From assembly GCA_910588945.1 (NCBI GenBank), contig CAJUSF010000013.1:1-64000 (forward strand): a stretch of 64,000 bases of DNA, in the 5' to 3' direction. This DNA is from an uncultured Eggerthellaceae bacterium (GTDB lineage Bacteria > Actinomycetota > Coriobacteriia > Coriobacteriales > Eggerthellaceae). This document shows, one piece after another, positions 52,824-63,193 of this stretch; the stretch's first letter is position 1, and the number at the start of each line of letters is the position of its first letter. The notes under the pieces were generated by a model. The model ran no database searches and was not told the DNA's origin. It saw only the letters and a program-made list of their open reading frames with translations. Both the position numbers and the translations under genes were made by a program.

Positions 52824-54314
52824 CTACTCACCGCCTTTCTTCGCATCTGCACAAAAAGCGGGCGCCACCTTAGCGATACCGTATTGGCGCTCTAGCGCAG
52901 CTGCAACCTTGAGCATGTTCTCGTCTTTGAAAGCCGGCGAGATGAGCTGAACACCTACAGGCAACCCCGTGTCCGATCCCAACCCTACAGGCATCGACAT
53001 GCCGCCGTTGCCGGCGATGTTGATGGAGATAGTGAACATATCGGACAGATACATCTCAGAAGGATCGGCGATCTCTCCCATTTTGAACGCAGTGCGCGGC
53101 GCAACGGGCGCGATGATACAATCGACCTTCTCAAATGCCGAAGCGTAATCCTGCGTGATGAGCGTGCGGACCTGCTGAGCGGGATAGTAATACTTATCAT
53201 AGACGCCCGCGGAAAGGAGATAGCTTCCGAGCATGATACGGCGCCTTGCCTCTTCTCCGAAACCCTTAGCGCGACTGAAATCGTATTGATCATCCATATT
53301 CGAATGACCGGGATCCATATAACCGTAACGAATCGAATCGAACCTCGCCAGATTAGAGAAAGCTTCGCACGGACCGAGAACATAGTATGCGCTCATTGCG
53401 GCCTGCGCATTCGGAAGGTCGATCTCCACGATCTGCGCGCCTTGAGACCTTACAACCTCAATGACCTCCTCCACCTTGCTCTTCACCTCATCGGAAAGCC
53501 CTTTGGCCTCCATGAATGCAGGGACGATGCCGATCTTCATGTCCTTGATGCCATCTGCAAGACCGGCCGTGAAATCAGTGGAGATATGCTGCGATGTGCA
53601 GTCTAGCGGATCGTGGCCGGATATTGCGTTCATCAAAACAGCTGCATCCTCGACGCTCCTTGCGAAAGGCCCCACCTGATCAAGTGAGCTTCCGAAGGCG
53701 ACCACTCCATAACGGGAAACAACACCGTATGTGGGCTTGATTCCGATAACGCCACAAAATGCCGCAGGTTGCCGGATGGAGCCACCGGTGTCTGAGCCGA
53801 GCGTTGCCGGCACCATGCCGCTCGCGACCGCCGCAGCGCTTCCGCCGGACGATCCACCCGGAACACGACTTAAATCCCAAGGATTGCAAGTGGCACCAAA
53901 TGCGCTTGTCTCGGTGGAAGAACCGAAGGCGAACTCGTCCATATTAAGCTTACCGATGGGAATGGCACCCTCATCAAGGGTGCGCTGCACGCAAGTGGCG
54001 GTATAGGGTGAAACATAATTTGCAAGCATATTAGACGAGCAGGTAGTATGTGTGCCCAAAAGATTCATGTTGTCCTTGTAAGCAACAGGAATTCCCGCAA
54101 GGATGCCCATCTCATCAAACGTTCCCATAGTGATCGAGTCGTCGACAACACGTGCGGTCTCAAGCGCCGCATCTTCGGTGAGCTCCAAAAACGCATGTAC
54201 TGACTTATCGGCTTCTTCAATATTGCGGAATGTCTCGTGCACAAGCTCAGTGCTAGAGAAATCCTTGGCAAGAAGCCCTTGTCTCATCTGAGAGAGCGTC
54301 ATCTGATTCATCAT
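52824..54314 (-). CDS. gatA: Glu-tRNA(Gln)/Asp-tRNA(Asn) amidotransferase subunit A
   Basis: 496 residues. Amidase-signature glutaminase that frees ammonia for GatB. Ser-cisSer-Lys triad: Lys in IPVAYKDNM, Ser in SDTGGSIRQPA and the preceding GGSSGGSAAAVASG loop. Typical length. Its start overlaps the gatC stop (ATGA); a GGAGGGG site precedes. Confidence 0.97.
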   Translation of the reverse strand: MMNQMTLSQMRQGLLAKDFSSTELVHETFRNIEEADKSVHAFLELTEDAALETARVVDDSITMGTFDEMGILAGIPVAYKDNMNLLGTHTTCSSNMLANYVSPYTATCVQRTLDEGAIPIGKLNMDEFAFGSSTETSAFGATCNPWDLSRVPGGSSGGSAAAVASGMVPATLGSDTGGSIRQPAAFCGVIGIKPTYGVVSRYGVVAFGSSLDQVGPFARSVEDAAVLMNAISGHDPLDCTSQHISTDFTAGLADGIKDMKIGIVPAFMEAKGLSDEVKSKVEEVIEVVRSQGAQIVEIDLPNAQAAMSAYYVLGPCEAFSNLARFDSIRYGYMDPGHSNMDDQYDFSRAKGFGEEARRRIMLGSYLLSAGVYDKYYYPAQQVRTLITQDYASAFEKVDCIIAPVAPRTAFKMGEIADPSEMYLSDMFTISINIAGNGGMSMPVGLGSDTGLPVGVQLISPAFKDENMLKVAAALERQYGIAKVAPAFCADAKKGGE

Positions 54315-54619
54315 CTGTCCCCTCCCTCGCCTAAAATGGATGGTATAAGGAAGCTCCCGTCCTCTTGGCGCGAGGCGTTTTCAAGTGCGACCTCTTGAGA
54401 AAACGACTCTTTCAGCTCGTCTTCTCTCATTATGTTCGATATATCCCCGATCGGGTGGAATGTTGGCTCCACGCCACTGAGGTCATATTCTGTTATCGGC
54501 GCCAGAGAGTCGATGATATTGTTGAGATCAACCGTCATCTTAGCGATCTCCTCGTCAGACATCGCTATCCTTACGTATTGCGCGATGCCGGCAACATCCG
54601 ACTCGTTCACATGCTGCAT
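54311..54619 (-). CDS. gatC: Glu-tRNA(Gln)/Asp-tRNA(Asn) amidotransferase subunit C
   Basis: 102 residues. Small linker that stabilises GatA-GatB. Typical pattern: VAGIAQYVRIAMSDEEIAKMTVDLNNIIDSLAPITEYDLSGVEPTFHP. First gene of gatCAB, 24 nt after ychF. Confidence 0.94.
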   Translation of the reverse strand: MQHVNESDVAGIAQYVRIAMSDEEIAKMTVDLNNIIDSLAPITEYDLSGVEPTFHPIGDISNIMREDELKESFSQEVALENASRQEDGSFLIPSILGEGGDR

Positions 54620-54643
54620 CTTAGTGCCTTTCTACAAACGAAG

Positions 54644-55708
54644 CTAAACGTTGAACTTGAAATGCATCACATCGCCGTCTTGGACGATGTAGTCCTTCCC
54701 CTCTTGACGAAGCTTTCCGCTCTCGCGACAACCCTTCTCCCCACCATTTGCGACATAGTCATCAAACGATGCGGTCTCGGCCTTGATAAATCCACGCTCG
54801 AAATCGGAATGGATCACCCCTGCCGCCTGAGGAGCTTTAGAACCTATCGGGATTGTCCACGCGCGGCTTTCGGTCTCACCGCTTGTGAAAAACGACTGTA
54901 GGCCCAAAAGCCTGTATGCTTCCTGAACCAAACGAACAAGCCCGCTCTCAGAGATCCCCATAGCCTCGAGATATTCCGCAGCCTCACTCGGATCAAGCTC
55001 GGCCAGATCCGCTTCGACCTTTGCCGAAATAGGTACGGGCACAAGCCCGTCGATCTCGGGAAGCGTCGAGTCGAGTTGATCCTCGTCGACGTTGGCGATG
55101 TATAACATCGGCTTCATGGTGAGCAGATGCAGATCGTATAGAGCAGCCACCTCATCTTCGTCCAGATCAAGCGTGCGAGCACGATGCCCATCATTTAGAC
55201 CAGCAAGAACCTTCTGTGCAACATCAAGCTTGAGCTTTGCGTCCTTATCGCGTTTTGCCTCTTTTTCAAGGCGTGGCATCGCCTTTTCTATGGTGGCGAT
55301 ATCAGCCAAGATAAGCTCGGTCTTTATGGTGTCGACATCGGAGAGCGCATCCACCCTGCCCGCAACATGAACCACATCGGGATCCGAGAAAAAACGTACG
55401 ACCTCGCAGATCGCATCCGTCTCACGAATATTGGCCAGAAACTGATTTCCGAGTCCTTCGCCTTGACTTGCGCCTGCCACAAGACCAGCGATGTCAACAA
55501 ACTCCACTGTGGCGGGAACGATCTTTGCAGGATGGTCGATCTTGGCCAAGGCATCAAGGCGAGCATCCGGCACAGGCACCACGCCCACATTCGGCTCGAT
55601 CGTGGCGAAAGGATAGTTGGCAGCTAGGCCACCCTTATTTGTAAGCGCTGTAAACAGCGTGGACTTCCCAACATTGGGAAGTCCGACGATTCCGATTGAT
55701 AAAGACAT
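54644..55708 (-). CDS. ychF: Redox-regulated ATPase YchF (Obg family)
   Basis: 354 residues. P-loop GLPNVGKSTLFTALTNKG, switch I YPFATIEPNVGVVPVPD, switch II FVDIAGLVAGASQGEGLGNQFLANIRE and the ATP-selecting NVDED in place of NKxD. A central coiled coil and a C-terminal TGS domain (GFIKAETASFDDYVANGG) follow. It binds ribosomes and influences oxidative stress response. 24 nt before gatC, 11 nt after the symporter gene, so one transcript may cover all. Confidence 0.96.
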   Translation of the reverse strand: MSLSIGIVGLPNVGKSTLFTALTNKGGLAANYPFATIEPNVGVVPVPDARLDALAKIDHPAKIVPATVEFVDIAGLVAGASQGEGLGNQFLANIRETDAICEVVRFFSDPDVVHVAGRVDALSDVDTIKTELILADIATIEKAMPRLEKEAKRDKDAKLKLDVAQKVLAGLNDGHRARTLDLDEDEVAALYDLHLLTMKPMLYIANVDEDQLDSTLPEIDGLVPVPISAKVEADLAELDPSEAAEYLEAMGISESGLVRLVQEAYRLLGLQSFFTSGETESRAWTIPIGSKAPQAAGVIHSDFERGFIKAETASFDDYVANGGEKGCRESGKLRQEGKDYIVQDGDVMHFKFNV

Positions 55709-55719
55709 ATAAACCTAAC

Positions 55720-57108
55720 CTACATAGAGAAGAATCCGAACTGTGCTGCCACATATGCAACAAGGATGATAAGCACAAGCACAGGAGCGATGTACTTGAT
55801 CATAGCGGTCCAAACACCTGCCGCCTTGAATTTCGATGAGATCCTGACCTCATCGATGAGCGTTTTAGGCTTGATAATCCAGCCAACAAAGATGCAGGTA
55901 AGAAGCGCAACGATGGGCATCATCACTGAATTGGATATAAAGTCCGCAAAATCAAGCATGCTTGAGCCTTCGCCTATTGGCTCGATGAAGGACAAAACAT
56001 TGTATCCAGCATTGATGAAAATACCTGCAATAACAACAAAAGCCACAACTATGCCGATAGCCTTTTTACGCGTGCACTTCATGCCGTCAGCAACAATAGA
56101 GACAAGCGTCTCAACAAGCGAAATGGCGCTTGTAAGAGCAGCAAAAAGAACGAGCAGGAAAAACACAAAACCAATCACCATAGCCATGCCCTGCATATCA
56201 GCAAAGACACTTGGGAGTGTGATAAACATCAAGGAAGGACCAGCACTCGATGCAACAGCATCCCCAGAGCCCATCGCTACAAATGCAGCAGGCACAATCA
56301 TGAGGCCAGCAAGAAACGAAACGCCGATATCAAATCCACCCACGCGCACGACAGATGACGTAAGGCTTTCCTTCTTATTGAGATAGGAGCCATACGTGAT
56401 CATGATTCCCATAGCGAGCGACAAACTGTAGAACATCTGACCCAGCGCACTGATGACAAGCTCAGGTGAGAACTTGGAAAAATCAGGTGTCAGATAGTAG
56501 AGCGCACCGTCGATAGCTCCGGGCATCGTAAGGGTGTAAATCGCAATAATGATCGCCATAATAATGAGAGCAGGCATCATGACGAGGTTTGCTTTCTCGA
56601 TGCCGCCTTTAACACCGAGCGCAACAACAACAAACACGATAGCCATAAAGACTATCATCCATATATAGCTCTCGGTCGAAGAGGTGATGAACTCTGAGAA
56701 GAAGGTTCCGCCATCGGCAAGGGTCTCAGCGCCCACTCCAAGGTATGACACAGCATACTTCGTGACCCAACCGCCAATAATACAGTAGTAAGGCGTGATG
56801 ATAAACGGTACCGCCGATGCAAGGACACCGATAAAGGTGTATTTCTTACCGAAGCTGCTGAAAGCTCCGATCGCGCTTTGCCCCGTTTTCCTTCCGAGTG
56901 CCGTTTCCAACAAAAGAAGCGAAACTCCGAAAGTAAACACGAGCACTAAATACGTGATAAGAAACGTACCCCCGCCGTACTTGGCGGCCAAATAGGGAAA
57001 TCGCCAGAGATTTCCAAGTCCTACTGCAGAAGCTGCAGCCGCAAGGATAAAGGCCCATTTGCCGGACCAAGATGCCCTTGAGACGCTCTTTGTGTTTTCG
57101 CTTTCCAT
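55720..57108 (-). CDS. Sodium-dependent transporter (neurotransmitter:sodium symporter, SNF family)
   Basis: About 462 residues from ATG 57108, eleven to twelve membrane helices of the LeuT fold. The first helix has WAFILAAAASAVGLGNLWRFPYL, the sodium/substrate-binding unwound region of the family, followed by KYGGGTFLITYLV. It takes up amino acids such as tryptophan or branched-chain residues with sodium; the substrate is not evident. An uptake system of this kind suits an amino-acid-using organism. Upstream frame (to 57144) has no better start. Confidence 0.93.
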   Translation of the reverse strand: MESENTKSVSRASWSGKWAFILAAAASAVGLGNLWRFPYLAAKYGGGTFLITYLVLVFTFGVSLLLLETALGRKTGQSAIGAFSSFGKKYTFIGVLASAVPFIITPYYCIIGGWVTKYAVSYLGVGAETLADGGTFFSEFITSSTESYIWMIVFMAIVFVVVALGVKGGIEKANLVMMPALIIMAIIIAIYTLTMPGAIDGALYYLTPDFSKFSPELVISALGQMFYSLSLAMGIMITYGSYLNKKESLTSSVVRVGGFDIGVSFLAGLMIVPAAFVAMGSGDAVASSAGPSLMFITLPSVFADMQGMAMVIGFVFFLLVLFAALTSAISLVETLVSIVADGMKCTRKKAIGIVVAFVVIAGIFINAGYNVLSFIEPIGEGSSMLDFADFISNSVMMPIVALLTCIFVGWIIKPKTLIDEVRISSKFKAAGVWTAMIKYIAPVLVLIILVAYVAAQFGFFSM

Positions 57109-57233
57109 AGCACCACATTCCTGAAACTGACCGTACTGATACATCCTGTTATTTTAGATGAAACTTACACTGTTTTCTTAACTATTGTGTGAAATGTGTG
57201 CCATATAAAAAGAAGAACCTATATTAAGGCAAA

Positions 57234-57434
57234 TCAAACAAGCTTTGAGGCATCAACCGCAACAAGATGACCTTCTTTAGTCTCAAAGACCGCAAGTCTT
57301 TCATCTCTGCTTTCATAAAGACAATCAATATCACTTAAAGCGGTTTTTGTATCCAGACGATCACAAAGCGGTTCATGATCGCCCAACAAGCTGCAATGCG
57401 GCATATCCTTGCCATTTGAGCCGTGTTTGTCCAT
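57234..57434 (-). CDS. Small hypothetical protein downstream of truA
   Basis: 66 residues starting at the base after the truA stop (GGAAGTGG within the last truA codons). Acidic, no membrane segment, no recognised domain; ends EGHLVAVDASKLV. The exact abutment to truA and clean frame suggest a real co-translated gene, though coding evidence is limited by length. Confidence 0.55.
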   Translation of the reverse strand: MDKHGSNGKDMPHCSLLGDHEPLCDRLDTKTALSDIDCLYESRDERLAVFETKEGHLVAVDASKLV

Positions 57435-58301
57435 CTAATACACCACTTCCCAAAACACGAGCCCTTTTGCAGGAGCGCACTCGCCTGCAGCACGGCGATC
57501 TTGCGCATTCAAAACCTCGCTCATCCAAGACGACGCTCGCTTGCCTTTGCCGATCGTCACAAGCGATCCAGCAATCGTTCGCACCATCGAATGAAGAAAC
57601 GCATTGCCCTCGATGCTCATTGCCAATATCTCATCCTCAAAGATATTCATCTTCTCAAAAGATATCTCTGCGATATATCTGCATGTGGGCTTATCAATAG
57701 CGGACTTTGCCAAACAAAAGCTCTTGAAGTCGTGTTCACCTATTAGATAGTCGGCACCTGCCTGCATAGCTTCAACGTCAAGAGGACCAATGTGCCACGA
57801 AAAATCATTCATGAACAGAGGAGGCGTGACAGACGTGCTAAAAAAATATCTGTACCTTCTAGCTTTCGCATCAAATCTTGCCGAGAACCCAAACGGCTTT
57901 CGATCCATTTGCTTTATTGTGATGCCTTCAGCTGTAAGCGCATTCAAAGAACGCAGCAGATTCGCCTCGCTTCGCTGCTCAAGCTCAGCACATTCAACAT
58001 CGAAGCTCACCACCTGCCCTACCGCATGCACACCCGAATCGGTGCGTCCGGCACATATGGTTGATACATCGCGACGAAATATCAAAGATAGCGCATGTTC
58101 TATTTCGCCTTGAACAGTTGACTGACCGGGTTGCTTAGCAAAACCCGAAAACGAGGAGCCGTTGTATGCAACGATAAGTGCAACTGTAGTGTCTGCAAAA
58201 CACACATCAGGACCTGACATGAACTTGGTGCCTTCAGAAATATCTTCGATCCGCTCGATCGATGTATCCATTGTGAAATCGTTGCTCTTTGCCAAGATCA
58301 C
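57435..58301 (-). CDS. truA: tRNA pseudouridine synthase A
   Basis: 288 residues from GTG 58301, whose GTGA overlaps the stop of the DUF47 gene. Makes pseudouridine at positions 38-40 of tRNA anticodon arms. The catalytic Asp lies in CAGRTDSGVHAVGQVVSF; KARRYRYF and FLHSMVRTIAGSLVTIGKG are further conserved segments. The first ~35 residues are not normally part of TruA, so a later ATG (58271 or 58220) is possible. Confidence 0.95.
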   Translation of the reverse strand: MILAKSNDFTMDTSIERIEDISEGTKFMSGPDVCFADTTVALIVAYNGSSFSGFAKQPGQSTVQGEIEHALSLIFRRDVSTICAGRTDSGVHAVGQVVSFDVECAELEQRSEANLLRSLNALTAEGITIKQMDRKPFGFSARFDAKARRYRYFFSTSVTPPLFMNDFSWHIGPLDVEAMQAGADYLIGEHDFKSFCLAKSAIDKPTCRYIAEISFEKMNIFEDEILAMSIEGNAFLHSMVRTIAGSLVTIGKGKRASSWMSEVLNAQDRRAAGECAPAKGLVFWEVVY

Positions 58302-58927
58302 ATATTTTTCAAGACGATAGTGCTTACGATATCGGCTGCATGCTCAGTAGCATCGCAGCATTTCTCCATGCGCTCATAGATCCTAGACCAAACAAGCACA
58401 TGCATAACCTCCCCATTCTCAACAGTATGAAGATGGCGCATAGCCTCCGTATAAAGCTTGTCGGCTTCCTCCTCATAGGAGTTAATATCTACAATCAGTT
58501 GCTTGAACTTCTTATTCTTCTTAAAGCTGTGAAACTCACTCATAGCCTTGTCGAGCGCTTTGCACGATTTCAAAATAAGCTCAGCAAATCGCATAGCGTT
58601 TTCAGGCATCGTCTTGATGTCATACATAAACATATGACCTAAAACATCATCTATATTATCCAACACAGTATCAAGCGATTGCGCAAGTGCAACAATATCC
58701 TCACGATCAAATGGCGGCATGAAATCCACAGCGACATTATGAAAAATCGCATGATTGATGTCGTCGCCGGCGTTTTCAAATTCGTGCATTACCTCCATAG
58801 TGTCAGAATAGCCACTGGCGTTCTCAAATGACTTGATCGATTCGATAAGAAGTTCAGATTCCCTAACCGAAAGACCCGCCAGCTTCTCATAAGCCTTAAA
58901 ATAATTAAACTTGCTCTTCTTGGCCAT
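58298..58927 (-). CDS. DUF47 PhoU-like phosphate-transport accessory protein
   Basis: About 209 residues from ATG 58927 (GGAGG 5 nt upstream). All-helical PhoU-like fold: repeated helices with EHEGDDINHAIF-type acidic motifs (here EFENAGDDINHAIF and EEEADKLYTEAMRHL) that bind iron-zinc clusters in relatives. DUF47 proteins are encoded beside Pit transporters and are thought to regulate phosphate uptake. It lies 134 nt downstream of pit and overlaps truA. Confidence 0.9.
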   Translation of the reverse strand: MAKKSKFNYFKAYEKLAGLSVRESELLIESIKSFENASGYSDTMEVMHEFENAGDDINHAIFHNVAVDFMPPFDREDIVALAQSLDTVLDNIDDVLGHMFMYDIKTMPENAMRFAELILKSCKALDKAMSEFHSFKKNKKFKQLIVDINSYEEEADKLYTEAMRHLHTVENGEVMHVLVWSRIYERMEKCCDATEHAADIVSTIVLKNM

Positions 58928-59061
58928 TCTGTCCTCCAATTACAACACTGACACACAAAATCTATTCTAAACGTTTTATATGATACCGATAACAACGAAG
59001 AAAGCTTGTTCACAACTTGTCAGATAAGAAGCCTCAATGCATCAAAGAAATCTAGCGCGGA

Positions 59062-60114
59062 TCAAAATACAATCAAGAATAGTTTTGCGCAAAGAAAGCC
59101 AAGAAGCCCACAACCCGGGAATGTAAGTATCCATGTTTTTACCATATCAATTGCGATGGACCACTTTACGCTTTTGGGGTTTTTCGCTGCACCTACACCC
59201 ATAATGGCGGTAGTGTTTGTATGGGTCGTTGATACCGGAAGACCTCCAAATGTGGCTATCACCAAACTTATCAACGTTGAAAAACTAGCTGCAAAGCCTT
59301 GGAACGTCTCGAGCTTAACCATGTCCATTCCGACATTTTTGATAATCTTCTCACCACCAACGGCAGTGCCAACACCCATCGACAAAGCACATATCAACAT
59401 CAGCCACATCGGCAACTCGAAAGAGCCCGACTCCGTCCCCATCCCTGCCGCCATCATGATGGCCAGCATAAAAATACTCATGAACTTCTGCCCGTCCTGA
59501 GCACCATGCATTAGAGCGACACCCGCACCTGTGAATACCTGCGCCCATCTAAAAAAAGCATTCGCATTCTGGCGGTTCGCATTCGCAAACAGACGCTTTA
59601 TGACCTGATAGAAGATCCAAGCCAACCCGAATCCCATCAGTGTCGAGAGAAGAATGCCGTATATTACCTTGATCCATTCGTTCCAGTTTATGGCATCGAA
59701 GCTGCCGATAAGTGCGATGGCGGCACCAGTAAGCCCAGCGATCAAGGAATGTGACTGAGATGTAGGGATCCCGAAACGCCATGCGGCCACTCCCCAAACG
59801 ATGATGGCGACCATTGCGGCCATGAGCGCAATGAGGGCCTTGTGACTGTCTCCTCCAAAATCCACCATAGAGAAAATGGTATGCGCGATGGCCGAAGATA
59901 TCATCGTGATGACGACAAGACCGACGAAGTTGCAGATCGCAGCCATGATGATCGCGCTTCGGCTTCTCATCGCACGCGTAGAGACAGCCGTAGCAATCGC
60001 ATTCGGTGCATCGGTGGCCCCGTTCACGATTATCACGCCGATGTTAAGAATGGCTATCAAAAGGAGCATCGGATTCGAGGCGAGCCCGCCCAAAAACACA
60101 CTAAACTCGAACAT
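59062..60114 (-). CDS. pit: Low-affinity inorganic phosphate transporter (PiT family)
   Basis: 350 residues, about ten helices. The two family repeats are seen: VNGATDAPNAIATAVSTRAM near the start and HGAQDGQKFMSIFMLAIM in the second half. Transports metal-phosphate with protons. Paired with the DUF47 protein downstream. Confidence 0.94.
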   Translation of the reverse strand: MFEFSVFLGGLASNPMLLLIAILNIGVIIVNGATDAPNAIATAVSTRAMRSRSAIIMAAICNFVGLVVITMISSAIAHTIFSMVDFGGDSHKALIALMAAMVAIIVWGVAAWRFGIPTSQSHSLIAGLTGAAIALIGSFDAINWNEWIKVIYGILLSTLMGFGLAWIFYQVIKRLFANANRQNANAFFRWAQVFTGAGVALMHGAQDGQKFMSIFMLAIMMAAGMGTESGSFELPMWLMLICALSMGVGTAVGGEKIIKNVGMDMVKLETFQGFAASFSTLISLVIATFGGLPVSTTHTNTTAIMGVGAAKNPKSVKWSIAIDMVKTWILTFPGCGLLGFLCAKLFLIVF

Positions 60115-60200
60115 CTGAGCCTATCTTCCAATCAAGTGCCCAAAGCACCGATATCTGACAACATCGCCGAGATGACTCGGCAGTTTGGATTGTATCAAAA

Positions 60201-60887
60201 CTATTCTTCTTCCCAACCGAAACGGGCAAATGTGCGGCGTTCGTTACCGACAGTGGTAAGCGCACCGTGCCCGGGAAGCACGACGGTGTCATCCGGAAGC
60301 GCCGCGAGGCGTTTCATGGAGACTGCCATGTCTTCAATGGAGCCTCCCTCGAAATCCGTGCGGCCTGTCGTTCCTGCGAACAGGGTATCGCCCGAGACGA
60401 GCACGGCAAGCCCTTCGGGATCGGAGCCGAACTGAGGTATGCAGAATAGGCAGATCGATCCTTTGGAGTGCCCCGGTGTCTCGATGACCTTCCATTGCAT
60501 CTTGCCGACAGCGATCACATCACCCTTTGCGACTTTCTTATCCACAACGCAAGGACGCGCTGTGCGGGATGTTCCGAGTGCGCAAGGCTCTTCGACAAGC
60601 GGCGCATCTACAGCAGAAGCGATAACAGGAGCGTCCGTCATCTCACGGAGCTCGGCGGCGGCCCCTGTGTGATCCCAATGCGCATGAGTGATCACGATCG
60701 CCTCAAGCTTCAGATCCCCAAGAGATCCGATGATGGCATCAGCATCCATGCATGGGTCCACAACAATGGCCGATTCGCCGTCAGATAGAATGTAGACGTT
60801 GTTCTCGAGCGGACCCATCACGAGATAGCTCACATCAACGCAAAGTCCGCGGACCTTCATATATTCGTAACCCATTGCCCTCATCAC
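60201..60887 (-). CDS. Metallo-beta-lactamase-fold hydrolase (glyoxalase II-like)
   Basis: 228 residues. Zinc ligands: THAHWDH (HxHxDH), His in TPGHSKGS, Asp in SGDTLFAG and His in LPGHGALT. Glyoxalase II-like hydrolase of thioesters or related esters; exact substrate unknown. Begins 2 nt after the rel stop; the start (GTG 60887 or the next ATG) is not certain. Confidence 0.9.
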   Translation of the reverse strand: MMRAMGYEYMKVRGLCVDVSYLVMGPLENNVYILSDGESAIVVDPCMDADAIIGSLGDLKLEAIVITHAHWDHTGAAAELREMTDAPVIASAVDAPLVEEPCALGTSRTARPCVVDKKVAKGDVIAVGKMQWKVIETPGHSKGSICLFCIPQFGSDPEGLAVLVSGDTLFAGTTGRTDFEGGSIEDMAVSMKRLAALPDDTVVLPGHGALTTVGNERRTFARFGWEEE

Positions 60888-60889
60888 TC

Positions 60890-63193
60890 CTATTTCTTTA
60901 CCGGATGCTGGCCTGACATCATTCTTTTCGCCTCGAACACCCCATCAATCTTCTCGATCTCATTCAGGCTTTTCTCGATCTTCGTAAGATCGCTGATCTC
61001 AAAGAGAAAACGCATCTCTACCATGCCGTCGCGATGTGTGTTCGTGGTACAAGAGAGCACGTTTGCACCCAGCTCGGACAGAACCCGCGTAACGTCCAGC
61101 AATAGATTCATCCTGTCAAGCGCCTCGATGTAGATCTCGACCTTATATAGTGCAGAGCGCGAAGGTGAACCTTCCCAAGATACCTCTATCAGGCGCTCAG
61201 GGTTGCGGCGAAGATCATCGGCATTCGGGCAGTCGGCTCGATGCACGCTGACCCCACGCCCGCGCGTTACAAACCCGACGATCTCATCGCCCGGTACAGG
61301 ATTGCAGCATCTCGACAGGCGAATAAGCACATCATCTATACCCTTCACGACAACACCGTTGCTCGAATGGGTCTCATGCTTCTTGGGACGTTTGACGCTT
61401 GTGAGCATCGGAGCCATCACGCCTGTAGATGCCTCGCCTGTACCGATCCTAGGCTTGACCTCTTCTTCTTTAGCGGAATCGACGAGCAGCTTCAAAAGCC
61501 TGTTGGCGATATGCTGCGCACTCTCTTTTCCGCGCGCAAGCTGGACGAACATGTCATCAGAATCGTTAAAGCCCATTGCCTCAGCAACACTTTTCAGCGC
61601 ACGTGTAGCTCGCGCGTTCGATATCCCGAAACCATGCTTTCGCATCTCACGCATGAGCATGTCGTGTCCAACCTGACGATCACTCGAACGGCTGGCTTTC
61701 GAGAAATAGCTCCTGATCTTGTTTCTGGCTGATGGTGTGGAGACGATGTTAAGCCAATCCCTTGAAGGCGTTGCGCTCTTTGACGTGAGAACCTCGACGC
61801 GATCACCCATCTTGAGCTCGTATGTGAGCGGCACGATCGAACCGTTAACCTTGGCGCCCACGCAATGGTTTCCGACCTCGGTGTGCACCGCATAGGCAAA
61901 ATCCACAGGCGTAGCCCCCGCACGCAGCGTTTTAACATCGCCGTTGGGGGTAAAGACGTAGACCTCTGTGTTATCAAGGTCCATCTTGAGCGATTTCAAG
62001 AATTCGCGGGAATCCTCCGTCTCGTCCTGCCAATCGACCATCTCGCGAAGCCAAGCAAGCTGACGATCGAGCTCGCTTGCGGCCACCTTTCCGGTGCCTT
62101 CCTTGTACCTCCAGTGCGCAGCAACGCCGTATTCGCTGGCACGATGCATCTCCTCCGTGCGAATCTGAACCTCAAGCGGACGCCCGGTCGGACCCATCAC
62201 AGTGGTGTGCAGCGACTGGTACATATTGTATTTCGGCATAGCGATGTAGTCTTTGAATCGCCCAGGCATCGGATGCCAGAGCGTATGCACGGCACCGAGA
62301 GCCGAATAGCAATCCTTCACCGTCGGAACGATAATCCTCACGGCGATAAGGTCGTATATCTCAGAGAAGCCTTTGCCTTTCTTCGTCATCTTTTGGTAGA
62401 TCGAATACAGATGCTTCGGGCGACCCATCACGCGCGCATCAATGCCGACCTTACCCATTTCATCGGTGATGATGTCAATGACGTTTCCAAGATATGCCTC
62501 GCGCTCATCACGCGATTCGGTGACCATACGCGAGACTTGCTTGTATTTATTGGGCTCAAGATAGAAAAACGCGAGATCCTCGAGTTCCCATTTAATGGAG
62601 TTGATGCCGAGCCTATGCGCGATAGGCGCATAGATCTCAAGCGTCTCACGCGATTTGTAGATACGTCTATCCTCGCGAAGAGATGCGAGCGTGCGCATGT
62701 TATGCAGTCGGTCGGCCAGCTTGATGACGATGACACGAATGTCCTTACTCATCGCAACGAGCATTTTTCTGATGGTGGCCGCCTGCTCATCAGACAGCGA
62801 TTCCACCTCGATCCGCGTGATCTTGGTGACGCCCTCGACGAGATTGCGCACCCCCTCGCCGAATTCCTCCTCCACAAGCTCAGCGCTGACCTCTGTGTCC
62901 TCGACCGTATCATGCAAAAGAGCCGCGCATACAGTCTCCGCATCCATCTTCAGATCAGCCAAGATGATGGCCACCTGTATCGGGTGCACGATAAACGGCT
63001 CGCCAGATTTCCTCTTTTGACCCGCATGAGCATCGCGCGCGAACTCGTAAGCGTGACGCACCATCGCAAGCTCTTCTTCGCTTACATACGACTCAACCAT
63101 CCCTTCGAGCTTCGTGAAGAGCGCGTCAGGATCATATACGGCTTCAGGCGTCGAGATCGAATCGGTAACAGTTGCGCTCAAAGCCTGTTTCAC
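60890..63193 (-). CDS. rel: Bifunctional (p)ppGpp synthase/hydrolase Rel
   Basis: 767 residues from GTG 63193. HD hydrolase domain with VHPIQVAIILADLKMDAETVCAALLHDTVEDT; synthetase domain around residues 210-370 (KMTKKGKGFSEIYDLIAVRII, YHSLHTTV-like YQSLHTTVMGP); TGS domain (VYVFTPNGDVKTLRAGATPVDFAYAVH); zinc-finger-like CCNPVPGDEIVGF and a C-terminal ACT domain. Sets alarmone levels in starvation. The helicase fragment upstream ends just before its start. Confidence 0.96.
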   Translation of the reverse strand: MKQALSATVTDSISTPEAVYDPDALFTKLEGMVESYVSEEELAMVRHAYEFARDAHAGQKRKSGEPFIVHPIQVAIILADLKMDAETVCAALLHDTVEDTEVSAELVEEEFGEGVRNLVEGVTKITRIEVESLSDEQAATIRKMLVAMSKDIRVIVIKLADRLHNMRTLASLREDRRIYKSRETLEIYAPIAHRLGINSIKWELEDLAFFYLEPNKYKQVSRMVTESRDEREAYLGNVIDIITDEMGKVGIDARVMGRPKHLYSIYQKMTKKGKGFSEIYDLIAVRIIVPTVKDCYSALGAVHTLWHPMPGRFKDYIAMPKYNMYQSLHTTVMGPTGRPLEVQIRTEEMHRASEYGVAAHWRYKEGTGKVAASELDRQLAWLREMVDWQDETEDSREFLKSLKMDLDNTEVYVFTPNGDVKTLRAGATPVDFAYAVHTEVGNHCVGAKVNGSIVPLTYELKMGDRVEVLTSKSATPSRDWLNIVSTPSARNKIRSYFSKASRSSDRQVGHDMLMREMRKHGFGISNARATRALKSVAEAMGFNDSDDMFVQLARGKESAQHIANRLLKLLVDSAKEEEVKPRIGTGEASTGVMAPMLTSVKRPKKHETHSSNGVVVKGIDDVLIRLSRCCNPVPGDEIVGFVTRGRGVSVHRADCPNADDLRRNPERLIEVSWEGSPSRSALYKVEIYIEALDRMNLLLDVTRVLSELGANVLSCTTNTHRDGMVEMRFLFEISDLTKIEKSLNEIEKIDGVFEAKRMMSGQHPVKK